Shown: positions 47,391 to 61,290, numbered from the stretch's first letter. The stretch: DNA of 64,000 bases from Homalodisca vitripennis (GCF_021130785.1 NC_060213.1:131206001-131270000), one strand, 5' to 3'. The notes: generated by a model not told the origin, from the sequence alone. Program-made: numbers and translations.

Positions 47391-48075
47391 GTTTCGTTCT
47401 GAATATCCAGTGTTTGGGATCATGTTTAAAATGTTGCAGTGCATTAAATAGTACATAGACAATGGATAGAAACGTATCCATTGTCTGTGATAGTACATAT
47501 GATGAAGTTTCGTTCTGAGTATCCAGTGTTTGGGATCATGTTTAAAATGTTGCAGTGCATTAAATAGTACATATGATGAAGATGGATAGAAACGTATCCA
47601 TTGTCTGTGATAGTACATATGATGAAGTTTCGTTCTGAGTATCCAGTGTTTGGGATCATGTTTAAAATGTTGCAGTGCATTAAATAGTACATAGTACATA
47701 TGATGAAGTTTCGTTCTGAGTATCCAGTGTTTGGGATCATGTTTAAAATGTTGCAGTGCATTAAATAGTACATATGATAGAACGTATCCATTGTCTGTGA
47801 TAGTACATATGATGAAGTTTCGTTCTGAGTATCCAGTGTTTGGGATCATGTTTAAAATGTTGCAGTGCATTAAATAGTACATATGATACGTATCCATTGT
47901 CTGTGATAGTGATGATGAAGTTTCGTTCTGAGTATCCAGTGTTTGGGATCATGTTTAAAATGTTGCAGTGCATTTGCAGTGCATTAAATAGTACATATGA
48001 TGAAGTTTCGTTCTGAGTATCCAGTCTTTGGGATCATGTTTAAAATGTTGCAGTGCATTAAATAGTACATATGAT
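47391..48075. repeat. Two-module minisatellite, seven copies
   Basis: GTTTCGTTCTGAGTATCCAG recurs at about 47391, 47507, 47627, 47708, 47817, 47920 and 48005. Intervals vary (116, 120, 81, 109, 103, 85) because a second module (AAACGTATCCATTGTCTGTG, about 35 bp) is present, trimmed or absent between copies. Minus-strand frames across it (YYLMHCNILNMIPNTGYSER) are just the translated repeat. Confidence 0.95.
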
Positions 48076-48265
48076 GACACTGTGAGAATACCTCTTCATG
48101 TATATAACACTGGATATCAGCTGGGTAAACCAAAGCTATGTGAGTCTGATGTCGAAACGATGCAAATTGTTCGTTTTGCAAGTCCTCATCGACAATTTCT
48201 TTTTGATCTCTTCATGTAGACGTGAACTCCGGATTCCAGAAGTCTAATCTGTGACAGAGAGATTT
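48076..48265. repeat. IR-A family fragment (right arm) at 48.1 kb
   Basis: Carries GAGAATACCTCTTCA, GTCTGATGTCGAAACGATGC, GATCTCTTCATGTAGACGTG, TTCCAGAAGTC and CTGTGACAG in right-arm order. Directly abuts the minisatellite. Confidence 0.65.
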
Positions 48266-48545
48266 TAAACCCTGAAGTAAGTGAAAGTATCGTCATCTCT
48301 GGGTGAGAGAGGTTTTCTTTGTCCAGTTAATGTGTTGGGAAGTGTTGGGTCGATCTTGTGCGTGTGGTGTGCATAGACAAACCGGCTAGTAGAGCAGGAT
48401 GTTGGGATTTGTGCGTGGCATGGCAAGTAATGTGATGGCTTCCACGATAGCCTAGTGCTACGAGGCAACTTGAAGGTTTATGGGATCCACTATGGCAATA
48501 CCATGGGAACGGACAGCACCTTGCTGTAATGGGTTGAATTAAAGT

Positions 48546-48963
48546 AACTGGTTTGGTTTAATATGAGATTAGTATCTGTAGACTGAATTTGGCAAGAAAC
48601 TGGTTTGGTTTAATATATGTAGACTGAATTTGGCAAGAAACTAGTTTGGATTAATATCTGTAGACTGAATTTGGCAAGAAATTGGTTTGGTTTAATATCT
48701 GTAGACAAAATTTGGCAAGAAACTGGTTTGGTTTAATTTCTGTAGACTGAATTTGGCAATAAACTGGTTTGGTTTAATACATGTAGACTAAATTTGGCAA
48801 GACATTGGTTTGGTTTAATATCTGTAAACAAAATTAGGCAAGAAACTGGTTTGGTTTAATTTCTGTAGACTGAATTTGGCAATAAACTGGTTTGGTTTAA
48901 TATATGTAGACAAAATTTGGCAAGAACCTGGTTTGGTTTAATATCTGTAGACTAAATTTGGCT
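48546..48963. repeat. 41-bp minisatellite, about ten copies
   Basis: Unit AACTGGTTTGGTTTAATATC followed by TGTAGACTGAATTTGGCAAG. First copies have small indels. AT-rich, non-coding. Confidence 0.95.
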
Positions 48964-50600
48964 CTCCATAGCGAGGCCGAAATATTTTAAGAATTCAATT
49001 ATAAGAGTAAATTTTGATACGTCTTGAACTGGAAAACTTAATATTTTATTGAAGATTTCCTTGAGACCTGTGCTTAAAGGACCACTGTGTAAGTCTGGGG
49101 TTTATGAAATGTCTTGCAGTTATGGCCCAGAATAAATCGAGAAATGAAACGTTAATATCTACACAAGTTGGTATATATCTAAATGTGTATTCGACCATAG
49201 CGAAACACATTTACAAATCCATAAATGGAATGGAATTCGACAAAGAAAGGTATTTTAAATAATAAAAAAAAATTGAATTCAATCATCTTCGCAAGGTGAG
49301 AAAACAATTAGAACCGTACATATTAGAACGTGCTGCGATGGTAAAAGAAAGAAAAAGGAGAAATAAACGAAATTAAACATACCCGTAAACTGATTGGATT
49401 GCAGACAGGGGTTGGTTCACTATTGTCTGGACACAAGCAGTGTTCGGTTATGATGTATATCTTTTTTTATTTCCTTCATTTCATGCCTTTCTTTTTTTAT
49501 TTATTCTAGATTTAACACAATTTATAAATGAATTACTATTTAATAAATATACCTGTTGGGTGGGGGATATTACAGTAAAATGTACTTTGGTAGTAAACCT
49601 TAAGAGTAAATTTTTACACTTGCTTTTAATAGTAAGTTCATACCTGGCTGGTTTTTAACTTACTGAACCTTCACTCGTTGCAGAAAAAACCGAGTTGTGA
49701 CTTATCTGGTCAACCTTATAGATGCCCAGGAGCGGTACATCACTAACCGCAAATGTAGAGAGATTAAAGGTGCAAGGGTTAATTCGATAGGTCTAGTCTA
49801 CTGTTGGAGTTGATAGGGTTCTTCCTTAGAGTCAAAGGTTCTTGCTAGCCTAAACATAAGGGCGTGCCACCCCTATCCGCTTTGACTCGACAGGCTGGTA
49901 CAGACCTGCCCTCGCCTTCTTCCAAGAAGACAAGAGTGAGATTAGTACCTAAAATCATTCCTCATGGATCTCGACAAGAGGCGGCCTCTAACCCCAACCT
50001 GACCCATTCAGAATATCCTGTCCACCCAAAAGCAGCGCAAGGTCCTTTTAGGACTAAGCGCAATTTCTCAGTTTTTTGTCATAAGAGAATCAAAACAAAC
50101 CTTTAAATCAAGTTACATATATCACAGTTTTATTTATCCCAGTTTTGTGTACAGTCAATCATCTCACTCACAAAGATTCTATTAAATACGACACTTCTTA
50201 TAATTTGATACGATGATTCCCTAATAACAGGTTTAATCCAGCTAGACTTCTCTCTATGAGACTGCTGATCGGACGTTTTCTATCTCTAAACATCCGTTTG
50301 ACTTTTGACTTTCCCCTCATGACCTCGCTCTGCGTCCCAACTTTCTTCGCGAATCGACGACGTCTCGTTCGCGGTGCAGAGCCTTTCTCAACGTGAAAGA
50401 GGCACCAGTGAAAGTAATCACGTGTGGGAGGTGCTCCCATAATGCAATTGGTGTGCAGCGTCCTCTAATCAGCTGTCACTAATTAACTGATCGGTAGGAC
50501 ACATTGTTAAATTCCCCATTACAATATTTGAGGTTGAATAACATAGTACAAATAGATAATGGTACTTTTCTTGAATGAAATGAACATCCATACAATGCAT
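48964..50600. other. Unassigned stretch
   Basis: A GC-richer segment at 49680-50440 has two 80-codon frames, one on each strand (plus 49864-50106, minus 50440-50198), both rich in basic residues and Pro/Ser, with no motif I recognise. Possibly retroelement debris. Confidence 0.35.
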
Positions 50601-50602
50601 TC

Positions 50603-51135
50603 ACATTGAGTTTAGAAGCAGTTCAACTAGGAGTGGAATCTAACTCTGTTACAGACATGACTCCTGGAATCTGGAGTCATGTTAGCCTGAAGAGTTCCAA
50701 AAAAGGCGGCGATGAAGAAGCTCGAAATTCACTCTTCACATAGTTTCATGGGACATCAGAGACACCCAGACTACAAAATATAGTGTAATCTAGATGACAA
50801 GGTAATAGTGTAATCATTCACATTTATCTGACTCTTCCCAACATAGCTAGGTTACGTGTAGAAAACTCGGCTGCTCCACCGTGCTTAGAGATCGTATCTA
50901 AAACATGAATTGTTCACCTGATGAGACAATCGGAGTACCTTGTTACCTATATTACACTATACTTTGTAGTCTGGGTGACTGATGTCGAAACGATGTAAAG
51001 AATTCATTAAGAGCTTCTTCATCGGCGACTATTTTGGATCTCTTCAGAAGATCATGACTCCAAATTCCAGGAGTCAAATCTGTGACAGCGTCCAGACGCT
51101 GCACTAAGACGAATGTGAACTAGAGCTAAACTCAC
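50603..51135. mobile_element. Palindromic element family IR-A, copy B
   Basis: The left arm (50603-50820) has ATTGAGTTTAGAAG, ACATGACTCCTGGAATCTGG, CGGCGATGAAGAAGC, CATCAGAGACACCCAGACTA. The right arm (about 50925-51135) has TAGTCTGGGTGACTGATGTC, GAAACGATGTAAAG, TTCATCGGCGAC, GATCTCTTCAG, CAAATTCCAGGAGTC, AGAGCTAAACTCA. Arms of about 210 bp flank a 100-bp spacer. Same blocks, same order as copy A at 27.0 kb. Confidence 0.82.
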
Positions 51136-52305
51136 CATTCACTATTATAATAAATTGCGATTTGTGACTTTGACTTACTTAAGAGCGTATTTGAGGAAGG
51201 AAAACGAGTAAAACTTGATAGCGAAGAATGCAAGGATGAAGAGATGCAAGCTTGCTGCGAGATAAGATTGAACGTTTCTTATCAGTTGACGATATCAACT
51301 ATTAGGTTCATGGGGAGAGTGAACCATGGAGATTCCGGCGTTGGCTAATACATTGGCTAACACAGTGTTTCCCAAAAAAGCTCCCTTTAGGTTAGTACTA
51401 ATTTCCGCAGCGCCAGCCCCCCCCCCCCAACTCATTTCAATTGAACCAATGATTAACAATAAAGTATTGTGATTTTCTAATTCACATAATAATTAATTCA
51501 TAATTGTCTGTAAAATATTTTACTACATGCCTACTGTCAAGTAACCATCATACAAATTAAATAAACTTTAAGTAGTCGCTGTTTCTTTTCAGCTTCTTCA
51601 AATTTATTTCTTTTATGAATCACTGATGTTGCATCAATAAGATGTACAAAATGGAATTTGGCGTTGAATTCCATTGAACACTCTCATGAGAAAAATACCC
51701 ATGACAAAAAATATACTTGTTATTTTTTCATCAATCCGCAAAATAATTATCAATTTATTCCCGGAAATTTTGAAAACGCTCAACATCAACGATAATAGTT
51801 GTTCCAATATCGATCACTCGGCAACGTTCGCAAGCGAAAGAATAATATTCCTGGAGCGATTCAAATATATTTCAATAACACGCAACATAACGAAAGTGGT
51901 GGCACCTTATTTGAATTCCATCTCTCCATGAATGATACATCGATACGTTTCAATCTCACCGTGCCTCGGTGCTTATCGAAATATAACAAGACAGGGTTGG
52001 AGGGTGTGGCGGGGTGGGGAGGGGAGGTCTTAAATCGACGTTTAACAGTATAAAATATATATTTCCTGCAATACCGTAACAGATCTGATTACTCCAGTCT
52101 AACTACATTCTGTTGGAATATTGCTTTCAATTACTGATTTAAATTCCATCTCCGTATTTCAATTCTTGGTACGGGGAAACGATCTTGGTACGTTTTCAAG
52201 TAGTTCCAGATAATGTTTCAATTCTCAATTACAAATAATCCAATTAGTGTTTATCGCATGTACGATATAGGAACGGGGCCATAATATTCTGTCACCCGGC
52301 ATCTC
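51136..52305. other. Unassigned stretch
   Basis: A run of 13 C lies at 51419-51431 and a G-rich run (GGGTTGGAGGGTGTGGCGGG...) at 51993-52026. No gene recognised; the frames at 51674-52053 have no known motif. Confidence 0.4.
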
Positions 52306-52309
52306 TGAT

Positions 52310-55300
52310 TTACTGAAGCGTTGTATCTGAACGTCGTTATTCTATTTTTGTACAATCCAACGATAAGGAGATTTAGATTTTTTACGTTTTGAATAAAACT
52401 ATACATTTATTTGTAGTTATATATAAAGTTACATAAATTACTGATAATTGTTGATTAAGCTAAGGTTTATTTAATATATAACTTAAGTAAATGGATTTAT
52501 TTTTAGTTATGAATGTATATATGTTAGTTTAATTTTGTATGAGGTTAAGTGGTTAAGGATTTTATGAAGAGTCCTAACTTCGCTTCTAATAAAGACATTT
52601 TTCATTTAATTTCCAGGCAGACAACCTATATGTACAAACTAATGTACATTCACATTACTGACTACTGACGTATTGTATCTGAACATTGTTATTCTATTTT
52701 TCTAAAATCCAAAGATAAAACAGATTTAGATTTTAAAAATTTTGAATAAAACTATACACTTCTGATAGAAAACCTACATGTACAACCTTATGTACATTCC
52801 TAACTATAGAAGCGTTGTATCTGAACGTTGTTATTCTATTTTTGTGAAATCCAACAATAAAAGAGATTTAATTTTCTAACGTTTTGAATAAAACTATACA
52901 TTCCTGATAGATAACCTACATGTACAACCTAGTGTACATTCCTCACTACTAACGCATTGTATCTGAGCGTTGTTATTCTATTTTTGAAAAATCCAATATC
53001 TTTTAGATTTACATTTTTAACGTTTTGAATAAAACTATACAATCTTGACAGATAACCTACATGTACAACTTAATGTAAATTCCTAACTATAGAAGCGTTG
53101 TATCCGAATATTGTTATTCTATTTTTCTAAAATCCAACGATAAAATAGATTTAGTTTTATAACGTTTTGAATAAAACTATACAATCTTGACAGATAACCT
53201 ACATGTACAACTTAATGTAAATTCCTAACTATAGAAGCGTTGTATCCGAATATTGTTATTCTATTTTTCTAAAATCCAACGATAAAATAGATTTAGTTTT
53301 ATAACGTTTTGAATAAAACTATACAATCTTGACAGATAACCTACATGTACAACTTAATGTAAATTCCTAACTATAGAAGCGTTGTATCCGAATATTGTTA
53401 TTCTATTTTTGAAAAATCCAATATCTTTTAGATTTACATTTTTAACGTTTTGAATAAAACTATACAATCTTGACAGATAACCTACATGTACAACTTAATG
53501 TAAATTCCTAACTATAGAAGCGTTGTATCCGAATATTGTTATTCTATTTTTCTAAAATCCAACGATAAAATAGATTTAGTTTTATAACGTTTTGAATAAA
53601 ACTATACAATCTTGACAGATAACCTACATGTACAACTTAATGTAAATTCCTAACTATAGAAGCGTTGTATCCGAATATTGTTATTCTATTTTTTTGAAAA
53701 ATCCAACATAAAAGAGATTTAATTTTCTAACGTTTTGAATAAAACTATACAATCTTGATAGATAACCTACATGTACAACTTAATGTACATTCCTAACTAC
53801 TAGAAGCGCATTGTATCTGAATATTGTTATTCTATTTTTGAAAAATCCAATATCTTTTAGATTTTCCATTTTTAACGTTTTGAATAAAACTATACAATCT
53901 TGACAGATAACCTACATGTACAACTTAATGTAAATTCCTAACTATAGAAGCGTTGTATCCGAATATTGTTATTCTATTTTTCTAAAATCCAACGATAAAA
54001 TAGATTTAGTTTTATAACGTTTTGAATAAAACTATACAATCTTGACAGATAACCTACATGTACAACTTAATGTAAATTCCTAACTATAGAAGCGTTGTAT
54101 CCGAATATTGTTATTCTATTTTTGAAAAATCCAACGATAAAATAGATTTAGTTTTATAACGTTTTGAATAAAACTATACAATCTTGACAGATAACCTACA
54201 TGTACAACTTAATGTAAATTCCTAACTATAGAAGCGTTGTATCCGAATATTGTTATTCTATTTTTCTAAAATCCAACGATAAAATAGATTTAGTTTTATA
54301 ACGTTTTGAATAAAACTATACAATCTTGACAGATAACCTACATGTACAACTTAATGTAAATTCCTAACTATAGAAGCGTTGTATCCGAATATTGTTATTC
54401 TATTTTTCTAAAATCCAACGATAAAAGAGATTTAGTTTTATAACGTTTTGAATAAAACTATACAATCTTGACAGATAACCTACATGTACAACTTAATGTA
54501 AATTCCTAACTATAGAAGCGTTGTATCCGAATATTGTTATTCTATTTTTCTAAAATCCAACGATAAAATAGATTTAGTTTTATAACGTTTTGAATAAAAC
54601 TATACAATCTTGACAGATAACCTACATGTACAACTTAATGTAAATTCCTAACTATAGAAGCGTTGTATCCGAATATTGTTATTCTATTTTTCTAAAATCC
54701 AACGATAAAAGAGATTTAGTTTTATAACGTTTTGAATAAAACTATACAATCTTGACAGATAACCTACATGTACAACTTAATGTAAATTCCTAACTATAGA
54801 AGCGTTGTATCCGAATATTGTTATTCTATTTTTCTAAAATCCAACGATAAAAGAGATTTAGTTTTATAACGTTTTGAATAAAACTATACAATCTTGACAG
54901 ATAACCTACATGTACAACTTAATGTAAATTCCTAACTATAGAAGCGTTGTATCCGAATATTGTTATTCTATTTTTCTAAAATCCAACGATAAAATAGATT
55001 TAGTTTTATAACGTTTTGAATATACAATCTTGACAGATAACCTACATGTTGTAAATCGAATATTGTTATTCTATTTTTCTAAACTCCAACGATAAAAGAG
55101 ATTTAGTTTTATAACGTTTTGAATAAAACTATACAATCTTGACAGATAACCTACATGTACAACTTAATGTAAATTCCTAACTATAGAAGCGTTGTATCCG
55201 AATATTGTTATTCTATTTTTCTAAAATCCAACGATAAAATAGATTTAGTTTTATAACGTTTTGAATAAAACTATACAATCTTGACAGATAACCTACATGT

Positions 55301-56134
55301 ACAACTTAATGTAAATTCCTAACTATAGAAGCGTTGTATCCGAATATTGTTATTCTATTTTTCTAAAATCCAACGATAAAAGAGATTTAGTTTTATAACG
55401 TTTTGAATAAAACTATACAATCTTGACAGATAACCTACATGTACAACTTAATGTAAATTCCTAACTATAGAAGCGTTGTATCCGAATATTGTTATTCTAT
55501 TTTTCTAAAATCCAACGATAAAATAGATTTAGTTTTATAACGTTTTGAATAAAACTATACAATCTTGACAGATAACCTACATGTACAACTTAATGTAAAT
55601 TCCTAACTATAGAAGCGTTGTATCCGAATATTGTTATTCTATTTTTCTAAAATCCAACGATAAAAGAGATTTAGTTTTATAACGTTTTGAATAAAACTAT
55701 ACAATCTTGACAGATAACCTACATGTACAACTTAATGTAAATTCCTAACTATAGAAGCGTTGTATCCGAATATTGTTATTCTATTTTTCTAAAATCCAAC
55801 GATAAAATAGATTTAGTTTTATAACGTTTTGAATAAAACTATACAATCTTGACAGATAACCTACATGTACAACTTAATGTAAATTCCTAACTATAGAAGC
55901 GTTGTATCCGAATATTGTTATTCTATTTTTCTAAAATCCAACGATAAAATAGATTTAGTTTTATAACGTTTTGAATAAAACTATACAATCTTGACAGATA
56001 ACCTACATGTACAACTTAATGTAAATTCCTAACTATAGAAGCGTTGTATCCGAATATTGTTATTCTATTTTTCTAAAATCCAACGATAAAAGAGATTTAG
56101 TTTTATAACGTTTTGAATAAAACTATACATTTCA
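52310..56134. repeat. 142-bp satellite array, about 26 copies, alternating dimer
   Basis: AATCTTGACAGATAACCTAC recurs at 53041, 53183, 53325, 53466, 53608 and on, mostly at exactly 142 bp. The first five or so units are diverged; those after 54000 are nearly identical. From 54420 on, units with GATAAAAGAGATTTAG mostly alternate with units with GATAAAATAGATTTAG, giving a 284-bp dimer period. Two shortened intervals (136, 109) fall at 54890-55135, where one unit has lost its centre. The array starts in TGTATCTGAACGTCG and ends in AAACTATACATTTC. AT-rich, non-coding. Confidence 0.97.
52409..52612 (+). mobile_element. LINE-like 3' tail, copy 2, inserted in the satellite
   Basis: About 200 bp interrupting the first unit of the 142-bp array after AAACTATACA. 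Its end (AGGTTAAGTGG ... TTCGCTTCTAATAAA, GACATTTTTCATTT) matches the tail at 8970-9050. The satellite resumes at CAGACAACCTATATGTACAA. Confidence 0.6.
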
Positions 56135-59100
56135 TTAACAAAGAGCCACTAGGCCTACATACAAAATGTCTCAAAACAATGAATACAATCAGAATTAAAA
56201 AATACAAAATACATGTCAGAATACATTGCAAGCAATTTAAACAAAAACCCTTACTATGCTGGTTTACCAATTCAAGAATGCCTCTACACTGCCCTTAGAA
56301 AATAAGAAACTTCTAATTAGTGTACAACAAAAAACATTTATTTATGTATTGGGCACAAATGACATCGGAGATAGCCAGCAGGTATGAAGACAACATATTG
56401 ACAGGACAGGACACGTTGTATTTCCATTATCAGCTGTCTGGGCGGAGTACGTGTCAATACAGAACGTGGCTTATCTGTATTACGTGGCAGTCGCAATATA
56501 TGAGTTATCTCTCACTTTTTGTTCTTCCAGTGTTATAAGCCTGTTTCTCTCGTATCACGTGGAAATGTTCAATTAGTAAAGTGTAATGTCACATTTGTCG
56601 GGTAAAATATATTTATTTATACTTTTCATATAAAATAATTGAGAGGGGATTTGTAATAAAATAAATAAACTTATATTAGTTTACGAGGTAATTAAACCAA
56701 AAAATACGTAAAATATAAAGCTACATTCAATTATATACAAATAACCGTACTAAATATTTCCCAATAATATATTTTTATATTTATTAATAAAATATTTATG
56801 TTTACAGTGTACAACAGTTGATACCATGATATTCATTATGCTTTGCAATATAAACAAAAGAAACTAATTAAGTATACCTACAATTGTTTTAGTATAATAA
56901 TATAACTATATAGAATTCAAAACTAAAACATCTAAAAAAACTACTGAATATTTTAATAATATATTTTTAACTATTGTAAGATTTATATTTATGCTAAACA
57001 CTGTTCCTGTTCAAAAAAAGACATAATACTCATTAAAACAAGACTTCGACCAAGGTTGATTCTCTCTTTGTACTTTTTGGAGTTTAATGTACAACAGTAA
57101 ACCTTTTCGGGCGAGCACCAAGTCCAATCACGTTTTTGTTACTGAAACTCTTGTATGAGAACAGATCCTACAATATTATAATCACGGGTGAAAAGCTTGA
57201 GTTGTAATAATCTAATCGGCATTTTTCCAAGGAATAAATTAATATAAATTACACAGTGTGTTTCGATTTTTATTCGATGGTTGATATTCTCGATCATCGT
57301 TATTCCCATAAGAAATCTAGTGGACAGTTTCACTGGATTTCATATTTATATACACTAGCTGAGACCAAAATGTAAAAATATGCACATTATATTAAAACAA
57401 TATAGCAAATTTGATTTAAATTTAGAATTCTAACGAGCGAATCACATTTTTTTATTATACCATAACGATCATTCAGGGCCAGCATATAGTCTTTCAAAGG
57501 CAGCAAATTCAATTGAGTCCGACAAAGGTTTTGCTCAAGAAAAGTTTCACTGACAATTAAAAGATACAGCCTACCTACAGCCATTCTGTTTGTTTGGGGC
57601 AAAAACTAATACTTTTAAAAATCTTTTATTTCAACATTTTAAATAGCCGTCATTTTGAAATTTAAACTGCAAATTCAAACAAACCTTTTTATTAGTAGAT
57701 CTCATCCATAGGCAAACAGTTTATTAATGTTTGATTAAAGTTCCTTGATTAGTTTTAAAATATAATGTTTTAATTAAAAACCAATACAGAAAGACAGATG
57801 ATAAACGAAAAGAGATAGACTATGGGTTGCTTTCGTAACACCCTGTGTTTGACTCACCCTCATGCACATCTACCGATTAGCCTTTGACTCTTAACAAATA
57901 TTGGGGATACAAACAACATTTAACAGAGGGTCTTAAGGTTTATTAGAAACAGTTTTACCGAGAAAGTGATTCTTCCCTTTACCAACACTATGATGATTCT
58001 GTGCCCCAGCAGAATGATCTACACGTTAGACAGTGTTCCATAGCCATTTTGAAAATAGAAATTTTTGGGCGCGTCTGGAAAGGAGATTGTCCCGAGTAGA
58101 CGTCGGGTGAAAGGATAAACTGAGTGGACATTGTGCAATGTGAAAGGAAGAGTCTAGAGATTCTGTGAATTACGGGAGAGAGCCACTGCTCCTTCCATCC
58201 TATTTTTGCGGAAATTTGGTAGAATTACGGGTAATGTGATCCCAAAGTGGTCTTGCCAATCAAGATGTCTTTTATTTCCAAAACAAATAGTATTGTTGAT
58301 ATTATACATCTATAGTTATGCTTTTCCTACTTCTCACGCACCTTAAGACAAAATTTGAGGGATGGTACAACGTTTTTAGTTCGGAAGTCTAATTTTTAGC
58401 CTACACAACCTTTTTTGCAAACGATAAAGGAATTTCCCCAAAAATAACTTGATCATCAGCCGGAATGGATTGTTACGAAAGGCCAATAAAGGGTTAAAAA
58501 TATTAAACAATAATATTTCTTATTTTTTGACAGACACTATTCACCAACCGAAAAAATGTAAATTAAAGTTAAGTCAGCGTCACTAAACCATCAAGGATAT
58601 TGTTGAAAATGAAAACTTTCTGTCTCTATTTATATTTGGATGGCAATGATATTTAAGGTGGCTACACTTGTCCAAACTTACACCCAGGAATGTTTCACAA
58701 CATTTTTAAGGACCTAGTATTGATGACACACCTGAACAAATAAATCTATTTAGATTAAAAACTGAAATTCTTACAAACACTTCTACCATGTTTCCTCTTT
58801 CACTTATAAACAGAAATAATTCATGGACCGATTTATTTATTCTCTTGGCCAGGGATAGCAGCAGTGTTCAACAGAACCGGTAAGACTATTTGAAAAAGGT
58901 TTTATACATCGAACAAACAAAACGCTCCCTTTCAATTTCCGGATACTAGTATCTCATCTCCGCTCTGTACACCTGTCTTCATCCTGTCTCAGTTTTCTTG
59001 AAAATTCAGCACCTCTGGCGCTGGAATTATTTACATATCCTTTTACAGGAGTCCAGTTTAGATTCATCGATTATTCTGAACAAGCAAAAGATTCTCATAC

Positions 59101-59860
59101 TTGTGAAAGCAACGATCTTCGTCCATAATACCATTCAAACTTCCAATTACAGATTGATTGCTTTGGAAAACAGTTTATTTCTGCTAACTATATTACTTAA
59201 CACACATAGAACTTATCAAATGACTACAGCTTGCATAACTTGAGTGCGTATTAATACAAGTTATATTGTACGATACATACGATTTTACTTTGTTAACTTA
59301 GTTTGGATTTGCCATGAAAAGGAGCTTACTTTAGGATTAGATTACTTAGTGATAAAAATATTTGCTAGATACCGCTTTAAGATGGAATACAGTATCTGAA
59401 AATTTGAACCGTGTGGATGTAGACGTGCAGTGAAACGTACAGCTGTCTATTATGAAAATAATATAGAAACCAGAAATGAGAATTCCTCCATTCTTTTGTA
59501 GGATGTACCCGAAATTACGAAAAATGTACTATATAATCCAGATTGTGAGATATAACAAGGAAATCGTGTCGACTACTGTCGGATTTCCCAGAAAGTACCA
59601 ATTCCAACAATCAGCATTGATAACGGAACACCTGTGGAGCTCGGCGATAAAAACGGAGATAACAATTCTCCTTATTTTACGTAGTTAAATTAGACTGTGC
59701 CATTATAAATGGATGATAAAAAGGGACTTATCTAATGTTATATTTTGACGTTTTTTTTATATTTTTGTATGTGAATATCTTATATCATTGACGACTCTGC
59801 AGAAGAGATCAATCATTTGTATCCTTATAATACTTCGCTAATGAAAATTATGAGCATGTA
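56135..59860. other. Unassigned AT-rich stretch
   Basis: 3.7 kb with only short unrecognised frames; no RNA gene or element terminus identified. Confidence 0.45.
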
Positions 59861-59864
59861 CAAG

Positions 59865-60690
59865 GATTACAAGAGAAGTTACCTTTTTATCACATATTTA
59901 AACAATCCAGAGCTGATAAACCTGAATAATAGTAAAAATGGATCATGGACGACGATTTAAATACGTCACAAGCAGGTAGAAAGTGTTTGGAGAAGTATAA
60001 AATGGTTATGAAAAGCGGAAACATAATAGAAAATACACAATTGTTTATTTACAAAAGAATTTCTTGAAAATAAAACCCACAATTTCGTTATTTACTTTAA
60101 AACTATTTCGTTGAAAGTCTGTTTAATAATTAGTTTAGAATATGAGAAGTTACCTTTTTATCCAATATTGAAACAATCCAGAGCTGATAAACATGAATAA
60201 TAGCATTAATGGATCACGGGCGACGATTTAAATGCGTTATAATTATGTAGAAACTGTTTAGAGAAGTATAAAATGGTTATAAAAACCGAAAACATAATGG
60301 AAAATACACAATTCTTTATTTACGAAAGAAGTTAATGAAAATAAAACCACAATTTCGTTTAAATTACTTACTTTAAAACTATTTGGTTAAAAATTGGTTT
60401 AATAATCAGTTTAAAACATGATAAGTTACCTTTTTATTCAATATTTAAATAATCCAGAGCCGAAAAACATGAATAATAGTATAAACGGATCACGGGCGAC
60501 GATTTAAATGCGTCATAAGTATGTAGAACGTTTTTGGAGAAGTATGAAATGGTTATGAAAAGCGGAAACGTAATGGAAAATACACAATTCTTTATTTACG
60601 AAAGAATTTAATGAAAATAAATCCACAATTTCGTTATTTATTTTGGTTGAAAATTGGTTTAATGATTAGTTGAAAATATGAGTAACAAGT
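59865..60690. repeat. Tandem repeat of about 272 bp, three copies
   Basis: AGTTACCTTTTTAT at about 59877, 60148 and 60423 starts three units (271 and 275 bp apart), each with AATCCAGAGCTGATAAAC, GACGATTTAAAT and GGAGAAGTATAAAATGGTTA. Divergence between units is about 10% with several indels, so older than the other arrays. Confidence 0.93.
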
Positions 60691-61223
60691 GGAGTTCACC
60701 ATTTTTACTCCACTTGCAGTCAGTCTGTAATAATTGACCTTTACTATAATCGGAGCACTTACTTATTCCCTTTGAGAGGGAGCGATGAAGACACCACACA
60801 CCACGAGCAGAGCGCAACTACCCACATGTTTGTGGCGAAGGTGGTTTATTAGCGCCCCACGATTAGGACTGGTGTTTTCATTAGTGATACCGCCCACTAT
60901 ACTGATAACGTCAAATTATTCAGAGATAGTTCGAATTGTGACTCAGGAGCGCTGACACGATGGGAGCTGATTCTCATAATATGAGGCGATACCCCGAGTC
61001 CTTGCACTCATTTCCCCGCAATATAACGCCGTTACAGGCAACATTGGAATTATCAACAACATAAATTGTATTCAACTCCGAAACTTGATTTCCGGATTAT
61101 TGAATGTCGGACTACTTGGATAGGAGCGACGCCAAACAGTTCCTTATTACGTAACGTGAATGCAAAATTCCATTGCTTAGTTTCTTCCAGCGTTTGGGCG
61201 TCCTTGCCTATTATTTCTGGTAA

Positions 61224-61228
<5 letters not shown>
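60691..61228. other. Unassigned stretch
   Basis: Less AT-rich; no recognised gene. Confidence 0.4.
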
Positions 61229-61259
<31 letters not shown>

Positions 61260-61290
61260 ATATATATATATTAATATATATATATATACG
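61229..61290. repeat. (AT)n microsatellite
   Basis: Two runs of alternating AT separated by short TTTA/TTAA interruptions. The 84-85-codon frames on both strands here (IYIYIY...) are its translation. Confidence 0.97.

Noticed and set aside
47388..48181. Long minus-strand frames at 47.4-48.2 kb
   Set aside because: Translations of the two-module minisatellite in several frames.
49864..50440. Two 80-codon frames on opposite strands
   Set aside because: Basic and Pro/Ser-rich by composition with no motif; no transcript evidence possible here.
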